Shown: positions 39,524 to 48,325 of the stretch, piece after piece
How positions within the stretch are numbered: the first letter of the stretch is position 1
Layout: every line of letters begins with the position of its first letter
From: Vibrio sonorensis
GTDB lineage: Bacteria > Pseudomonadota > Gammaproteobacteria > Enterobacterales > Vibrionaceae
Direction: 5' to 3'
Length of the DNA: 64,000 nt
Assembly: GCF_001854765.1 (NCBI RefSeq)
Contig: NZ_LJJE01000013.1
Location: 1 to 64,000 of the forward strand
Translations under genes and position numbers: made by a program
Notes under the pieces: model-generated
What the model saw: only the letters and a program-made list of their open reading frames with translations
Databases searched by the model: none
Told to the model about the DNA's origin: nothing

Positions 39524-41797
39524 TTAGTCATCTTTTAATAGTTTTTTGATGCTCTCCTCATTCTTATAAGAAGAATGAACTTTTATTAGACCTTGACTTA
39601 TTGAGTGCTTACACGCTTTGCGAATGTTTCCAGTGGCCAAACTCGCTGCAGGAGCGTTCTCTATGGCTTTTAAGTATACCCATTGGCTTGCGTGTTCTTT
39701 CATACTTAAGGTTCGAGCGGCACTGGTGGACATCAACAAAATATCGACCAGCTCTTTGTCGTTGATTGCCGTATACGCTCTTGGCAGGAACGGGTAATCG
39801 GCCATGCCAATACGAACAATTCGATTGAGTCGGCGATCGGGTTCGAACTCCATCAACCACTGCTGTACTTTTTCGTAGAGATACTCAGGCGAGGCATTTT
39901 GCTCGTTACTCGCCTCTATATAGAGCAGGTTGGCATCAGAAAAGTGATAAATACGGGCTGGAGCTTGGATCTTGCTTTGCAAAAAATCACCAAACGCTTT
40001 TTCAAGTTTTAACCCTTCTGCATAGCCATATTGCAGGTACATATTGCGCAAAAAGGGTACGTCGATCATCACAAAGCGCAAACGATCATTCAGTGGTTCG
40101 TGAATAAGTTCGCCAACGTGCCACTTTTCAAACTTGTGGCTGCTCTCTTCTAAAGAGGCGGGCAACTTGGCGTTTAACATGCGCAGGTTCTTTAACCCTG
40201 ATCGAGAATGGGTGTATAAGTCGTCGTTCAGCTCATCTATTTCTTCTTTTTGAAGGCGGACAACATGGCCTCGTCGCAAGAGAAACATAAATAGCAGAGT
40301 ACAGACCAAAAATAGTGTAAAGGCTATTTTTTGAAACTTGTGGAACTCACTTTCAATGTTGTCCAGTTGCTGTTTTTGGCCAACTAAGTGAAGTGTTTGT
40401 TCGACAAACTCTTTTTGCTGGCGAAAGGCGTCTTCACTAATTGAATCGAGCTGCTGTTGCTCTATGTTCGCCATGGCATTGTATTGCTTGAGGTAGCCAA
40501 GCGCTTTTTTGTATTGTTTGTCTAACTCGTAGCCAAGATACAAAAGCTGATACGCTCTTTTTTGAACCGTCAGTGAGTTGACTTGTTGCGAAAGCTCTAG
40601 AGCCTGTAGTGCGAGGTCGATGACCTGTTGTGGTGACTCTTGATAGTAAGCCAAACCACTTTCCAATAGTAGAGTTCGAGCTTTTAGCTCTGGGATATCT
40701 GTATATTCCAGTAGCTCTTTGGCTTTGTCCAAGTACTGCTGAGCAAGTGGAAAGTTCACTAGCTGTAAGTAAGTAGAGGCTAGAGCAACTCTTAGTTCAA
40801 TAATATGACTTAAGTTGTTTTGAATTCGTTCGTGATCAATGGCGTTAAAATAGTGTACGAGCGCGAGATTATATTTGCCCTGATAGTAGTAAATATCGCC
40901 CATGCGTTTGAGAATCGTGGGTAAAACCGGAGACTTTTCGTAGTTGTCGTAAAAGTCTGCCGCTTGCGATAAGTGGTCATTGGCTTTATCCAAAACGCGT
41001 CGTTCGTAAAAGAGTTGGCCCAGCAAACTATTGATTTTGGCCAGTTGAGCGCCGGAGTTATCCTCAATTGCCATCCAATAAGCGGTCAATAGTTCAGATA
41101 GTGAGAGGTTGTAGCTCTTGTTGTTTAGCAGATGTGTTCCCACTGAAATATGGTAGTCAATGGTGTTTTTAACCGCATTAACAGTAAAAACGTATTTGCC
41201 TTGCTCGGCATAAATTTCGTCGGCGAGCGCTCGGTTCCCCTCTTTTGATGCAATGTCTGCTCTGAGCATTTCAATCTCGTATCTCAATTGAGGTGCAAGC
41301 TGCTCTTGGTTTCGGTACTCGCTGAGGCTGTGTTCTAGGCGCAGTAGCTTTTGCTTTGCCTGTTCATGTCGGTTGTCCATTTGCCATAACAGTCTAATCG
41401 CAAGCAACTGAACTTCCATTTTCAAATAAGGAAGTTGGTGTTTTTCTGCTAATTGCGCTGCGTTTTCCAATTGCGTAAGCGCAATGATCTGATTGCCAAG
41501 GTTGAATTCTGCTTGGGCAAGGATTCGCATTGCATCGATTGTTCCCCCCGGAGTGCGAATTCGAGCATCGGCTTCATCTCTGGAAATAGAAGATGGACTT
41601 TTCTCGGTTTGCTCACTTAACCTGCGCTGGGTAAGAAAGTTGGTCGCCAATTGGCGAGATTGCTGAGGCACAATATCGACTAGGTTGTTGGCTTCATTCA
41701 GTATGGGGGATGAATAGACCTTGTGATCCGCCAGAGCCGATTGACAAATCAATATCAAACAAGCCGCAATCCATTTATCCCAACGCAAGTTAAGCAT
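39524..41797 (-). CDS. TPR-repeat membrane protein with a highly degenerate GGDEF-like C terminus
   Basis: A 757-residue protein. An N-terminal signal-like helix (CLILICQSALA, about 12-23) is followed by a periplasmic array of TPR-like repeats (about 80-450, for example RMGDIYYYQGKYNLALVHYF), a single transmembrane helix (about 489-508) and a cytoplasmic domain of about 250 residues. That domain lines up with the GGDEF fold: VMIDVPFLRNMYLQYGY corresponds to the DIDxFKxxND strand, but RIYHFSDANLLYI (about 615-628) stands where R.GGDEF should be. RIGMADYP matches the S.G.A segment. No catalytic or nucleotide residues remain, so it is probably a sensor or partner. Confidence 0.75.
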   Translation of the reverse strand: MLNLRWDKWIAACLILICQSALADHKVYSSPILNEANNLVDIVPQQSRQLATNFLTQRRLSEQTEKSPSSISRDEADARIRTPGGTIDAMRILAQAEFNLGNQIIALTQLENAAQLAEKHQLPYLKMEVQLLAIRLLWQMDNRHEQAKQKLLRLEHSLSEYRNQEQLAPQLRYEIEMLRADIASKEGNRALADEIYAEQGKYVFTVNAVKNTIDYHISVGTHLLNNKSYNLSLSELLTAYWMAIEDNSGAQLAKINSLLGQLFYERRVLDKANDHLSQAADFYDNYEKSPVLPTILKRMGDIYYYQGKYNLALVHYFNAIDHERIQNNLSHIIELRVALASTYLQLVNFPLAQQYLDKAKELLEYTDIPELKARTLLLESGLAYYQESPQQVIDLALQALELSQQVNSLTVQKRAYQLLYLGYELDKQYKKALGYLKQYNAMANIEQQQLDSISEDAFRQQKEFVEQTLHLVGQKQQLDNIESEFHKFQKIAFTLFLVCTLLFMFLLRRGHVVRLQKEEIDELNDDLYTHSRSGLKNLRMLNAKLPASLEESSHKFEKWHVGELIHEPLNDRLRFVMIDVPFLRNMYLQYGYAEGLKLEKAFGDFLQSKIQAPARIYHFSDANLLYIEASNEQNASPEYLYEKVQQWLMEFEPDRRLNRIVRIGMADYPFLPRAYTAINDKELVDILLMSTSAARTLSMKEHASQWVYLKAIENAPAASLATGNIRKACKHSISQGLIKVHSSYKNEESIKKLLKDD

Positions 41798-41804
41798 TCT
41801 TATC

Positions 41805-42656
41805 TTATTCCTTATTGGCGAGCCATTCGATGATTGTGCTTGGAGACGCCTGTTGATTTGAGCGATAAGGGTTGATATCTAGTCCACCGCGACGGGTATA
41901 ACGCGCGTAAACTGTCAATTCTTCCGGTGCACAGAACTTGGTAATATCGGTAAAAATTCGCTCTACGCACTGTTCGTGAAATTCATTATGCTCGCGAAAT
42001 GATACCAGATAGCGTAACAGAGCTTCGCGGTTAATTTGTTGACCTTTATAGTGAATTTCGACGCTGCCCCAATCAGGTTGATTGGTGATTAAGCAGTTAG
42101 ACTTTAACAAATGGCTATGCAATGACTCTTCTACTCGCTCTTCGCCAACGGCATCTTCAAGTAAACTTGCATCGAAATCATAGCTATCAATTTCAATATC
42201 TTGATCGTCGATACACTCACCAGCCATGGTTACTATCGGTTGATTTGTATAGGCAGTAACGGGTTTGATTACCACTTCGACCTGTTCACCTGCGCAATGA
42301 GACAAATCTTGGATCAGAGTCTTTTCCACCTCTTGCCAGTTTTCAAAGCGTGTCTGATTATAGCTATTGAGGTAGAGTTTAAATGATTTCGACTCAATCA
42401 AGTTAGGGCTGGTGGCGGGTATAGATACTTCCCCAACAGCAACCTGTGGAAGTCCTTTACTATTGAGCCATGAAAGTTCGTAAAGCGTCCAAATATCGCA
42501 ACCTTGAAAAGGAAGCGTTTTACCAAGTTCAAGATCGTCGCGGTTTAAACTGCGCGGAACAGGTTGCAGCAACTCAGGCTGATATTGGTTGGCGTACTCA
42601 GTTTTTTTACCCAGTGTCAGGCCCGCAAGCTCTTTAGCGTCAGAATATTTGCTCAT
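41805..42656 (-). CDS. queF: NADPH-dependent 7-cyano-7-deazaguanine reductase QueF
   Basis: Reduces preQ0 to preQ1 in queuosine biosynthesis. It has 283 residues, the long (YqcD-type) form. The substrate motif [14 protein letters not shown] near 88-101 and the catalytic cysteine in [15 protein letters not shown] near 190 are intact. The C-terminal half has VNP-type contacts and [10 protein letters not shown] near 263-272. It is divergent from syd, the usual vibrio and enteric arrangement, and followed after 7 bp by the TPR gene. Confidence 0.95.
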   Translation of the reverse strand: MSKYSDAKELAGLTLGKKTEYANQYQPELLQPVPRSLNRDDLELGKTLPFQGCDIWTLYELSWLNSKGLPQVAVGEVSIPATSPNLIESKSFKLYLNSYNQTRFENWQEVEKTLIQDLSHCAGEQVEVVIKPVTAYTNQPIVTMAGECIDDQDIEIDSYDFDASLLEDAVGEERVEESLHSHLLKSNCLITNQPDWGSVEIHYKGQQINREALLRYLVSFREHNEFHEQCVERIFTDITKFCAPEELTVYARYTRRGGLDINPYRSNQQASPSTIIEWLANKE

Positions 42657-42763
42657 ACTTTGTGGTAATTTCGATTAGAATAACGAGAATTTTACGCAAT
42701 CCCTCACGGGCTGTCATTAAGAGATACGCCCTTTAAGAGAATCATTCAACTGGAGAATCCCCC

Positions 42764-43309
42764 ATGTCTGATAGTGTCCGACAGGCACTCGCCCATTTTA
42801 GCCAAAGATTTGTCGACGCCCACAAAGAGACCAAGGGCTCTTTACCCATCAGTGAAGAGCTGATGGACCTGGTTTCACCGTGTGTAGAAAACAAGAGTGA
42901 GCAAGGTGTTGAGTGGCAAGCGTACACCAGAGAGCAGATGGCAGATTTTGAAAATGTCGAAACCGCTATCGAACTAACGCTTCACCAAGATATAAAATCT
43001 TTTTATGGCTGTCAGTACAGCGCTGATATGGATGCGACTTGGGATGGTAATGAACTTACCTTACTCCAAGTGTGGAGTGATGATGACTACGCTCGTCTGC
43101 AAGAGAACATTTTGGGCCACTTAGTGACACAGCGCCGATTGAAACTCAAACCTACGGTTTTTATCGCCGCAACAGACGCTGAAATGGATGTGATCTCCAT
43201 TTGCAACCTTACCGGCAATGTGATTCTCGAACGCTTAGGTACAGATAAAAGAGATATATTAGCCGAAGATGTCGTGGAGTTTTTGAACAAGTTAGAGCCA
43301 GTGGTGTAG
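42764..43309 (+). CDS. syd: SecY-interacting protein Syd
   Basis: A 181-residue acidic cytosolic protein that binds SecY and proofreads translocon assembly. The family pattern is clear: [21 protein letters not shown] at the N terminus, the conserved Trp-rich centre ([17 protein letters not shown]) and [13 protein letters not shown] near the C terminus. It starts at an ATG after CTGGAGAAT and is followed after 2 bp by the Zn-ribbon gene. It is divergent from queF. Confidence 0.93.
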   Translation: MSDSVRQALAHFSQRFVDAHKETKGSLPISEELMDLVSPCVENKSEQGVEWQAYTREQMADFENVETAIELTLHQDIKSFYGCQYSADMDATWDGNELTLLQVWSDDDYARLQENILGHLVTQRRLKLKPTVFIAATDAEMDVISICNLTGNVILERLGTDKRDILAEDVVEFLNKLEPVV

Positions 43310-43311
43310 TC

Positions 43312-44088
43312 ATGTTTGTTGTAGAGCTGCAGTTTGAGTGCTTTGATAACACGACCGTGAGCGCAGTCGACAAAGCCATTAATGGCCTTATGGATGCTTT
43401 GAGATATAACGGTCAAGTATTAGGACGAGAGTTTCCCATTGTCATGGGCGATGGTGAGTTTTTTGTTCGCGCGGTTTGTCCCGAAGAAGACAGCTTGCAT
43501 CCTAACTATCACTCAGATTTTGTGAAGGTCTGTATTCATCGCCTTGCCGATGCGAGTCTGCTTACACCGAAAGTACGTTTACTTGGTCGCGACTTAAACT
43601 CGGAACAAGCAGCAGAAGAAGAAACGCCTAGCTGGCAAGTTCTTTACACCACTTATGTGCATACATGTTCGCCACTGAGAAGCGGTGAAACCTTGTTGCC
43701 GATCCCTCTTTACCGAAATGAACCCACTTTAAATGGTGACCACAAAGCGGTTGTTAAGTGGCAAACAGAATGGCAAGCGTGTGATGAACTGCAAATGGCA
43801 GGAGCTTGTCGAGCAGAGCATGCCGCGTTGCACGAGATCTGTGATACAGACAGTGTGTTGTTTCGCCGCGGTTGGGATTTGAGAGGCAGAATCGAATATC
43901 TGAGCAAAATACCGACCTACTATTACTTGTATCGTGTTGGAGGAGAAAGTTTGCAATCAGAGCGCGATAGGAAGTGTCCTAAATGCGGTGGAGAATGGTT
44001 GTTAGATGAACCGCTTCACGATGTTTTCCACTTTCGTTGTGATAGCTGTCGATTGGTATCAAATTTGTCGTGGGACCACATTAAGTAG
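43312..44088 (+). CDS. DUF2310-type Zn-ribbon-containing protein
   Basis: A 258-residue protein whose C-terminal end has a four-cysteine zinc ribbon: CPKCGGEW near 222-229 and FRCDSCRLV near 241-249. The rest is an unannotated domain with WxxP-rich and His-containing segments (LRSGETLLPIPLYRNEP). It belongs to the DUF2310 family, predicted to bind nucleic acid. The specific role is unknown. The start is 2 bp past the syd stop, so the two form an operon, and a perfect 13-bp-stem terminator follows. Confidence 0.78.
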   Translation: MFVVELQFECFDNTTVSAVDKAINGLMDALRYNGQVLGREFPIVMGDGEFFVRAVCPEEDSLHPNYHSDFVKVCIHRLADASLLTPKVRLLGRDLNSEQAAEEETPSWQVLYTTYVHTCSPLRSGETLLPIPLYRNEPTLNGDHKAVVKWQTEWQACDELQMAGACRAEHAALHEICDTDSVLFRRGWDLRGRIEYLSKIPTYYYLYRVGGESLQSERDRKCPKCGGEWLLDEPLHDVFHFRCDSCRLVSNLSWDHIK

Positions 44089-44102
44089 CAAGTGTAAAAG
44101 CA

Positions 44103-44137
44103 AATAAGGACAAGTGGTACTTGTCCTTATTTTTTCC
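44103..44137. terminator. Bidirectional terminator overlapping a stop codon
   Basis: AATAAGGACAAGT/ACTTGTCCTTATT perfect 13-bp stem with a GGT loop, followed by TTTTTT rightward. On the minus strand the stem includes the stop codon of the DUF2897 gene, so coding and termination signals overlap. Confidence 0.85.
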
Positions 44138-44327
44138 AGTCGTCTTTGTCCCAGTCGTCATCCCAATCGTCCTTTCCCTGTTCTTTCTTTTTCTTTTGGG
44201 CTTCAATGGCTTTTTTCATCGCTTTTGATCTCATATTGATCACGTATTTCAGCGCGCTAAGATTACCAATCATCACGCTTATTACGATCACGATGACGAC
44301 CCAAGGGTTAGTTAAGAAATCAGCCAT
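44127..44327 (-). CDS. DUF2897 family small membrane protein
   Basis: A 66-residue protein from ATG 44327, with a single transmembrane helix (NPWVVIVIVISVMIGNL, about 8-24) followed by a basic then very acidic Trp/Asp tail (KKKKEQGKDDWDDDWDKDDWKK-type, residues 43-66). It matches the DUF2897 family, function unknown. An in-frame GTG one codon upstream is possible. It lies 2 bp after the M15 peptidase stop, so it is co-transcribed. Confidence 0.75.
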   Translation of the reverse strand: MADFLTNPWVVIVIVISVMIGNLSALKYVINMRSKAMKKAIEAQKKKKEQGKDDWDDDWDKDDWKK

Positions 44328-44329
44328 CA

Positions 44330-45006
44330 CTACTCCGAAGTAATATTGGTAATGTATTGATTGTAGATCGACTCTAGGTTAGCCATCACTGGCCCTTGTC
44401 CCAAAATCGGATTTTTACTGAGCTCTTGTTCAAGGTAGGTGAGCGAAAGTTGCGTCAAGCACTCATTGGCGACTTGCCTATGGCTGATATGCCAAGGTTC
44501 TGGGGCGACTCCACCCTTGTCGATAGAGTAGGGGAAGAAGAATCCATAATCGGCTAAGTTTGCCTTTAACCACTGATAAAAAGAGGCTTGATGCCAGATA
44601 AATATTCCCATGGCTCAAGTTGCAGTGTTTCACCTTGTGCAATGGCATCTCTATCGTAGATGTCAAAGTCAGTTCCCCAATGGTGCCTACTGCCTCCCGG
44701 CAAGGCTGACCAACGAAGAATTGCGTTAACTTTTTCTATTTCGGACAATGAGTCGGGATCTAGCGGCTGGCTCTCTTTGCTTAAAATTGGACTAATACCG
44801 CGAAACTTGTTGTTCCAGATGGTCTTTTGCCGTTCAAAACTGCGAAAACCACTGGCAATGTGAAAGTTGAACCCTGCCTCACAAGCCGCGCTATACAGCG
44901 CGAGCAGATCGCGCTGTATATCTGAATGGATTAAAAAATGTTTCTGTCCAATCAAAACATTGGACAGATGACTTTCCGTTAATCCAGTTAACGCTTCAGA
45001 GCTCAT
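44330..45006 (-). CDS. M15 family metallopeptidase, D-alanyl-D-alanine carboxypeptidase (frame broken by one base)
   Basis: VanY/DdcY-type zinc carboxypeptidase acting on peptidoglycan peptides. The N-terminal segment ASGFRSFERQKTIWN holds the family signature, SRHHWGTDFD supplies the His and Asp zinc ligands, and PEPWHIS the final His. The first frame runs off after WEYLSGIKPLF. The continuation HQASFYQWLKANLADYGF is one frame over. Restoring one base near 44593 gives LEPWEYLSGHQASFYQW and about 225 residues. It lies 2 bp downstream of dapE, so it is transcribed with it. Confidence 0.87.
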
Positions 45007-45008
45007 GA

Positions 45009-46142
45009 TCACGTTAGTGCGTTCTCTAGCGTTTTTTCATACATGTCAGTGAGCTTCTCTAAGTCTGCAACGCTGACACACTCGTTGACTTTGTGAATGG
45101 TGGCATTGATAGGACCGAGTTCTACTACTTGCGCGCCCATACGAGCGATAAATCGACCGTCAGATGTCCCGCCAGTAGTCAGTAACTCAGGTTCTTTGTG
45201 GTTAACATCACTTACGGCTTTAACGACGGCATCAAGTAGGTCCCCCTTGTCGGTCAAAAACGGATGGCCACTTAGCGTCCACTTAAGATCGTAATCCAAT
45301 CCGTGAGCATCTAATGTTGAGTGAACTCGACGTTTGATTTCAGTGTCAGTCAGCTCGGTGCTGAATCGGAAGTTAAACTGCACGTCGAACTCACCCGGAA
45401 TAACATTGGATGCACCAGTGCCAGAACTAAGGTTCGGGATTTGGAAACTGGTAGGCGGGAAGTACTCATTTCCTTCATCCCATTTTGTTGCCGCTAGTTC
45501 TGCCAAGGCGGGCAAGGCCTGATGGACAGGATTGTTTGCCAAGTGAGGGTAGGCCACGTGACCTTGAGTTCCATTTACCCTTAAATCACCAGTGATGGAG
45601 CCTCGACGGCCATTTTTAATCACATCACCTACAGCATGTGTGCTGGATGGTTCACCAACAATACACATGTCGATGATCTCATTGCGATCCATTAAGGTGT
45701 CGACCACACGAGTGGTACCATTGATAAAAGGACCTTCTTCATCTGAAGTAATAAGGAAAGCGATGGAGCCTTTGTGGTCAGGGTGATTAGCGATAAAGCG
45801 CTCTACAGCAACGACCATGCACGCCAAAGAACCTTTCATATCAGCCGCACCGCGGCCGTGAAGGTGGCCGTCAATAACGGTGGGTTCGAACGGAGGCGTA
45901 TGCCATTGCTCTATTGGGCCAGCCGGTACCACATCAGTGTGACCTGCTAAAGCAAACAGGGGGGCTTGTGTGCCTCGGCGTGCCCAAAAGTTTGTGGTGT
46001 CTTCAAAAACCATGACTTCCACCTCAAAGCCAAGTGCTTTGAGTCGATTAATCATTACTTCCTGACATCCAGCATCTTCTGGTGTGACCGATTGGCGACT
46101 GATTAAGTCTTTTGCGAGAGCCAGAACTGGGCTATCTGTCAT
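45009..46142 (-). CDS. dapE: Succinyl-diaminopimelate desuccinylase DapE
   Basis: Zn-dependent hydrolase of the lysine/diaminopimelate pathway. It has 377 residues, full length. Metal-binding segments are [10 protein letters not shown] near 66-75, [11 protein letters not shown] near 93-103 (bridging Asp) and [12 protein letters not shown] near 130-141 (catalytic Glu pair), with the dimer lid [13 protein letters not shown] near 194-206. It starts with ATG, lies about 16 bp after the ArsC-like gene and before the M15 peptidase, so the row is probably one operon. Confidence 0.96.
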   Translation of the reverse strand: MTDSPVLALAKDLISRQSVTPEDAGCQEVMINRLKALGFEVEVMVFEDTTNFWARRGTQAPLFALAGHTDVVPAGPIEQWHTPPFEPTVIDGHLHGRGAADMKGSLACMVVAVERFIANHPDHKGSIAFLITSDEEGPFINGTTRVVDTLMDRNEIIDMCIVGEPSSTHAVGDVIKNGRRGSITGDLRVNGTQGHVAYPHLANNPVHQALPALAELAATKWDEGNEYFPPTSFQIPNLSSGTGASNVIPGEFDVQFNFRFSTELTDTEIKRRVHSTLDAHGLDYDLKWTLSGHPFLTDKGDLLDAVVKAVSDVNHKEPELLTTGGTSDGRFIARMGAQVVELGPINATIHKVNECVSVADLEKLTDMYEKTLENALT

Positions 46143-46158
46143 CCTTGATTTCCTTTAT

Positions 46159-46506
46159 TTAACTAAAAATTTCTTGGTACTGTTCGGCTTTAAATCCGAT
46201 GAAATATTGATCGTTGACCACTAAGATTGGACGTTTAATCATAGCCGGATTTTCGACCAATAACGTCACTGCATTAGACGCATTTAAACCGTCTTTTTGC
46301 TCTTGAGTCAGTTGTCTGTATGTAGTGCCGCGTTTGTTTAACACCGCCTCCCAACCCAAGTGTTGGCAAAAAGTGCTTACCATCTCTTGGTTGATACCTT
46401 GCTTGCGATAATCGTGGAATTCGAAGCTGATACCGGCATTTTCAAGCCATTTTCTCGCTTTTTTTATGGTATCGCAGTTTGGTATGCCATACATGATAGT
46501 GGTCAT
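46159..46506 (-). CDS. yffB: ArsC-family reductase-like protein (YffB/Spx type)
   Basis: A 115-residue thioredoxin-fold protein of the ArsC/Spx/YffB family. YGIPNCDTIKKARKWLE at 6-22 has a single Cys (Cys11), and KRGTTYRQLTQEQKDGL, VENPAMIKRPILV and GFKAEQYQ complete the fold. Without a second active-site cysteine it is unlikely to be a true arsenate reductase. YffB is GSH-dependent, role uncertain. Neighbour of dapE as in E. coli, where yffB and dapE form one operon. Confidence 0.88.
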   Translation of the reverse strand: MTTIMYGIPNCDTIKKARKWLENAGISFEFHDYRKQGINQEMVSTFCQHLGWEAVLNKRGTTYRQLTQEQKDGLNASNAVTLLVENPAMIKRPILVVNDQYFIGFKAEQYQEIFS

Positions 46507-46895
46507 AGTAATAAATCCATGAATATAGGTGTTCTGAGAAGAAAACAGCTTACCGTTACATTCGCTTTAGCTCAAGGAGACAAGGCGCTATGTTCACTAT
46601 TTAAACCTAGAATAATCACATCATTTGCTCAGCCATAATTAATGACACTGACCCATCACGCGCTAGTTCAATCCCAAATCAGGTCAACTTAGGCATTTCG
46701 TAGGATGAGGGTATCTGAAATAGCGAAAACAGCCTAAAAGTGTTTAATTAACACTCGACTTTAAGTTGTAGGGCAGGAGTTAGGTCAGGCAGACACTTAT
46801 TCTGACGTAGAATAAGCCGCGCCTGTTCCGGTAAGGAAACGTTGAAATTCCTTACCGTAGACTGTCTTTAACCGACTAGGATGACTCCATTCTAC
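46507..46895. other. Gene-free spacer with clustered inverted repeats at the left edge of the iron island
   Basis: No credible ORF. Three perfect inverted repeats lie in about 120 bp: AGTGTT-TAATT-AACACT (46739-46755), CTTATTCT-GACGT-AGAATAAG (46796-46816) and CGGTAAGGAA-N9-TTCCTTACCG (46829-46857). The last lies 39 bp past the stop of the RND-like gene and may be its terminator despite the lack of a T run. The spacer divides conserved dapE/yffB from the iron genes. Confidence 0.55.
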
Positions 46896-48155
46896 CTACT
46901 CAACAGGCAAATAAATAGCGGGCAATAAAATCAATACCGACATAATAGACCAAGAAATAGCAGTACCAATTAACAAGCCGAAAGTGAGTAGATCCCCATG
47001 ATTAGCCATTACAAGCAAAGAAAATGCGCTGGCAACAATGGTATTTGATATAACTAATGATCTAGATGTAGACACAAATTTTTTCGAAATTTCGGTGATG
47101 CGATCTTTGTTAGTATTGGATGAGGAAAATTGATGGCTCAGCTTTATTGGATGCAAAATTTGTATCACCGCATCAACGATTAGGTAAATCAGCACAGGTG
47201 CAAACCCGATTAAACCTGCGGTAAACGGCATCATCGCCATGGCTAGCGACCCTAAAGTCGCACCAAGTGTCATCGTCAACACAAGCAAAATCCACATTAA
47301 CGAAGAGATAAACCCTTTACCTTGCCCCTTAATCAAACCACATAATAAAACACCAGCGAACAGCAATGATGGCCAAGATACTGGGGCAGAGTTCATGGCA
47401 TCATGAGTGAAGGTCAACATAATCAATCCACCGACCATCAGCAATGTAACGACAATAAACCCTATTGAATATAACTTAGGTCTCGCTAGTATGCGTTGTA
47501 TCGTTTTGCTCAATCCTTTGTCGAGCCAATCACGCCCAGCCTCTTTTGGGGTGAAAGAAGGAGCAAAGGCCAGCAGCAGCAACAACAATAACCCCTGAGT
47601 GAAAAAGATTACCGCCACACTTGCTATCGCAAAGCTGGAACCAATGAATTGCCCAATCAGCAAAATTAGCGCAGCCGTCCAAATGGTCACTAACACGATT
47701 GAACCCAAGTTAGATCTGAGGATGTTCGCTGAAGGGCTCACGATCAGCAGTGACGTTTGGCTAACAGAAAAATGAACTGCACTGGTCACCGATACTGCGA
47801 TAGCTAACAACACAATTTGCAATGCACTAAACAGTGGCATTCCAAGTTGACTGAACACAATTAAAGTTGAAAACATACCGACGGCGCAAACTAACATAGT
47901 AATTAACGTGATCAACAAGCTACGACACAGCCACCACATTAATAGCATTATGGTTGCTATCACTGCCCCCCACATGTATAGCGGTTCCTGCAATAGCCAA
48001 CTAGTGATTTCATCTTTCTGAGAAACTAAATACAAACTAGCCGCCAAATTCACCAATACGCATGCAAGTAACCAATATCGGCAACCAGCGACGAAACAGA
48101 AAAAGGCAGAATTTGAGGTTTGATTTGACGAAGTAGATGTCCATTCAGCGTGCAT
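46896..48155 (-). CDS. RND/MMPL-like membrane protein without periplasmic porter loops
   Basis: 419 residues with about twelve hydrophobic helices and a layout like two repeats of the RND permease (1+5 helices, twice). In normal RND or MMPL proteins 150-300 residue periplasmic loops follow TM1 and TM7. Here they are only about 15 (VSQKDEITSWLLQEP) and about 12 residues (THDAMNSAPVSW). Typical MMPL-like helix segments such as RSLLITLITMLV, LGMPLFSALQIVLLA and NHGDLLTFGLLIGTAISWS remain. It is the last gene after the AraC regulator. Ferric-siderophore or siderophore movement across the inner membrane is an inference from context. I do not recognise a characterised homologue. Confidence 0.65.
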   Translation of the reverse strand: MHAEWTSTSSNQTSNSAFFCFVAGCRYWLLACVLVNLAASLYLVSQKDEITSWLLQEPLYMWGAVIATIMLLMWWLCRSLLITLITMLVCAVGMFSTLIVFSQLGMPLFSALQIVLLAIAVSVTSAVHFSVSQTSLLIVSPSANILRSNLGSIVLVTIWTAALILLIGQFIGSSFAIASVAVIFFTQGLLLLLLLAFAPSFTPKEAGRDWLDKGLSKTIQRILARPKLYSIGFIVVTLLMVGGLIMLTFTHDAMNSAPVSWPSLLFAGVLLCGLIKGQGKGFISSLMWILLVLTMTLGATLGSLAMAMMPFTAGLIGFAPVLIYLIVDAVIQILHPIKLSHQFSSSNTNKDRITEISKKFVSTSRSLVISNTIVASAFSLLVMANHGDLLTFGLLIGTAISWSIMSVLILLPAIYLPVE

Positions 48156-48325
48156 GAACCGTATCCTTATTTCATTACTTTGAGCAAATAAAGAGACTCA
48201 TATTACGTATTAATAAAACCCTGACGACACAGCTGAGGGAGAGTTTTAGTCACTTGACGTAGCTTTATTTCAACTTAGAGAGTTACTCAAGCCAAGTAGC
48301 ATATATCCTGCGACAAAGAATATTG

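Noticed and set aside
46360..46638. Small rightward gene overlapping the ArsC-like gene
   Set aside because: Mostly antisense to the conserved ArsC-family gene, without a ribosome site or family pattern.
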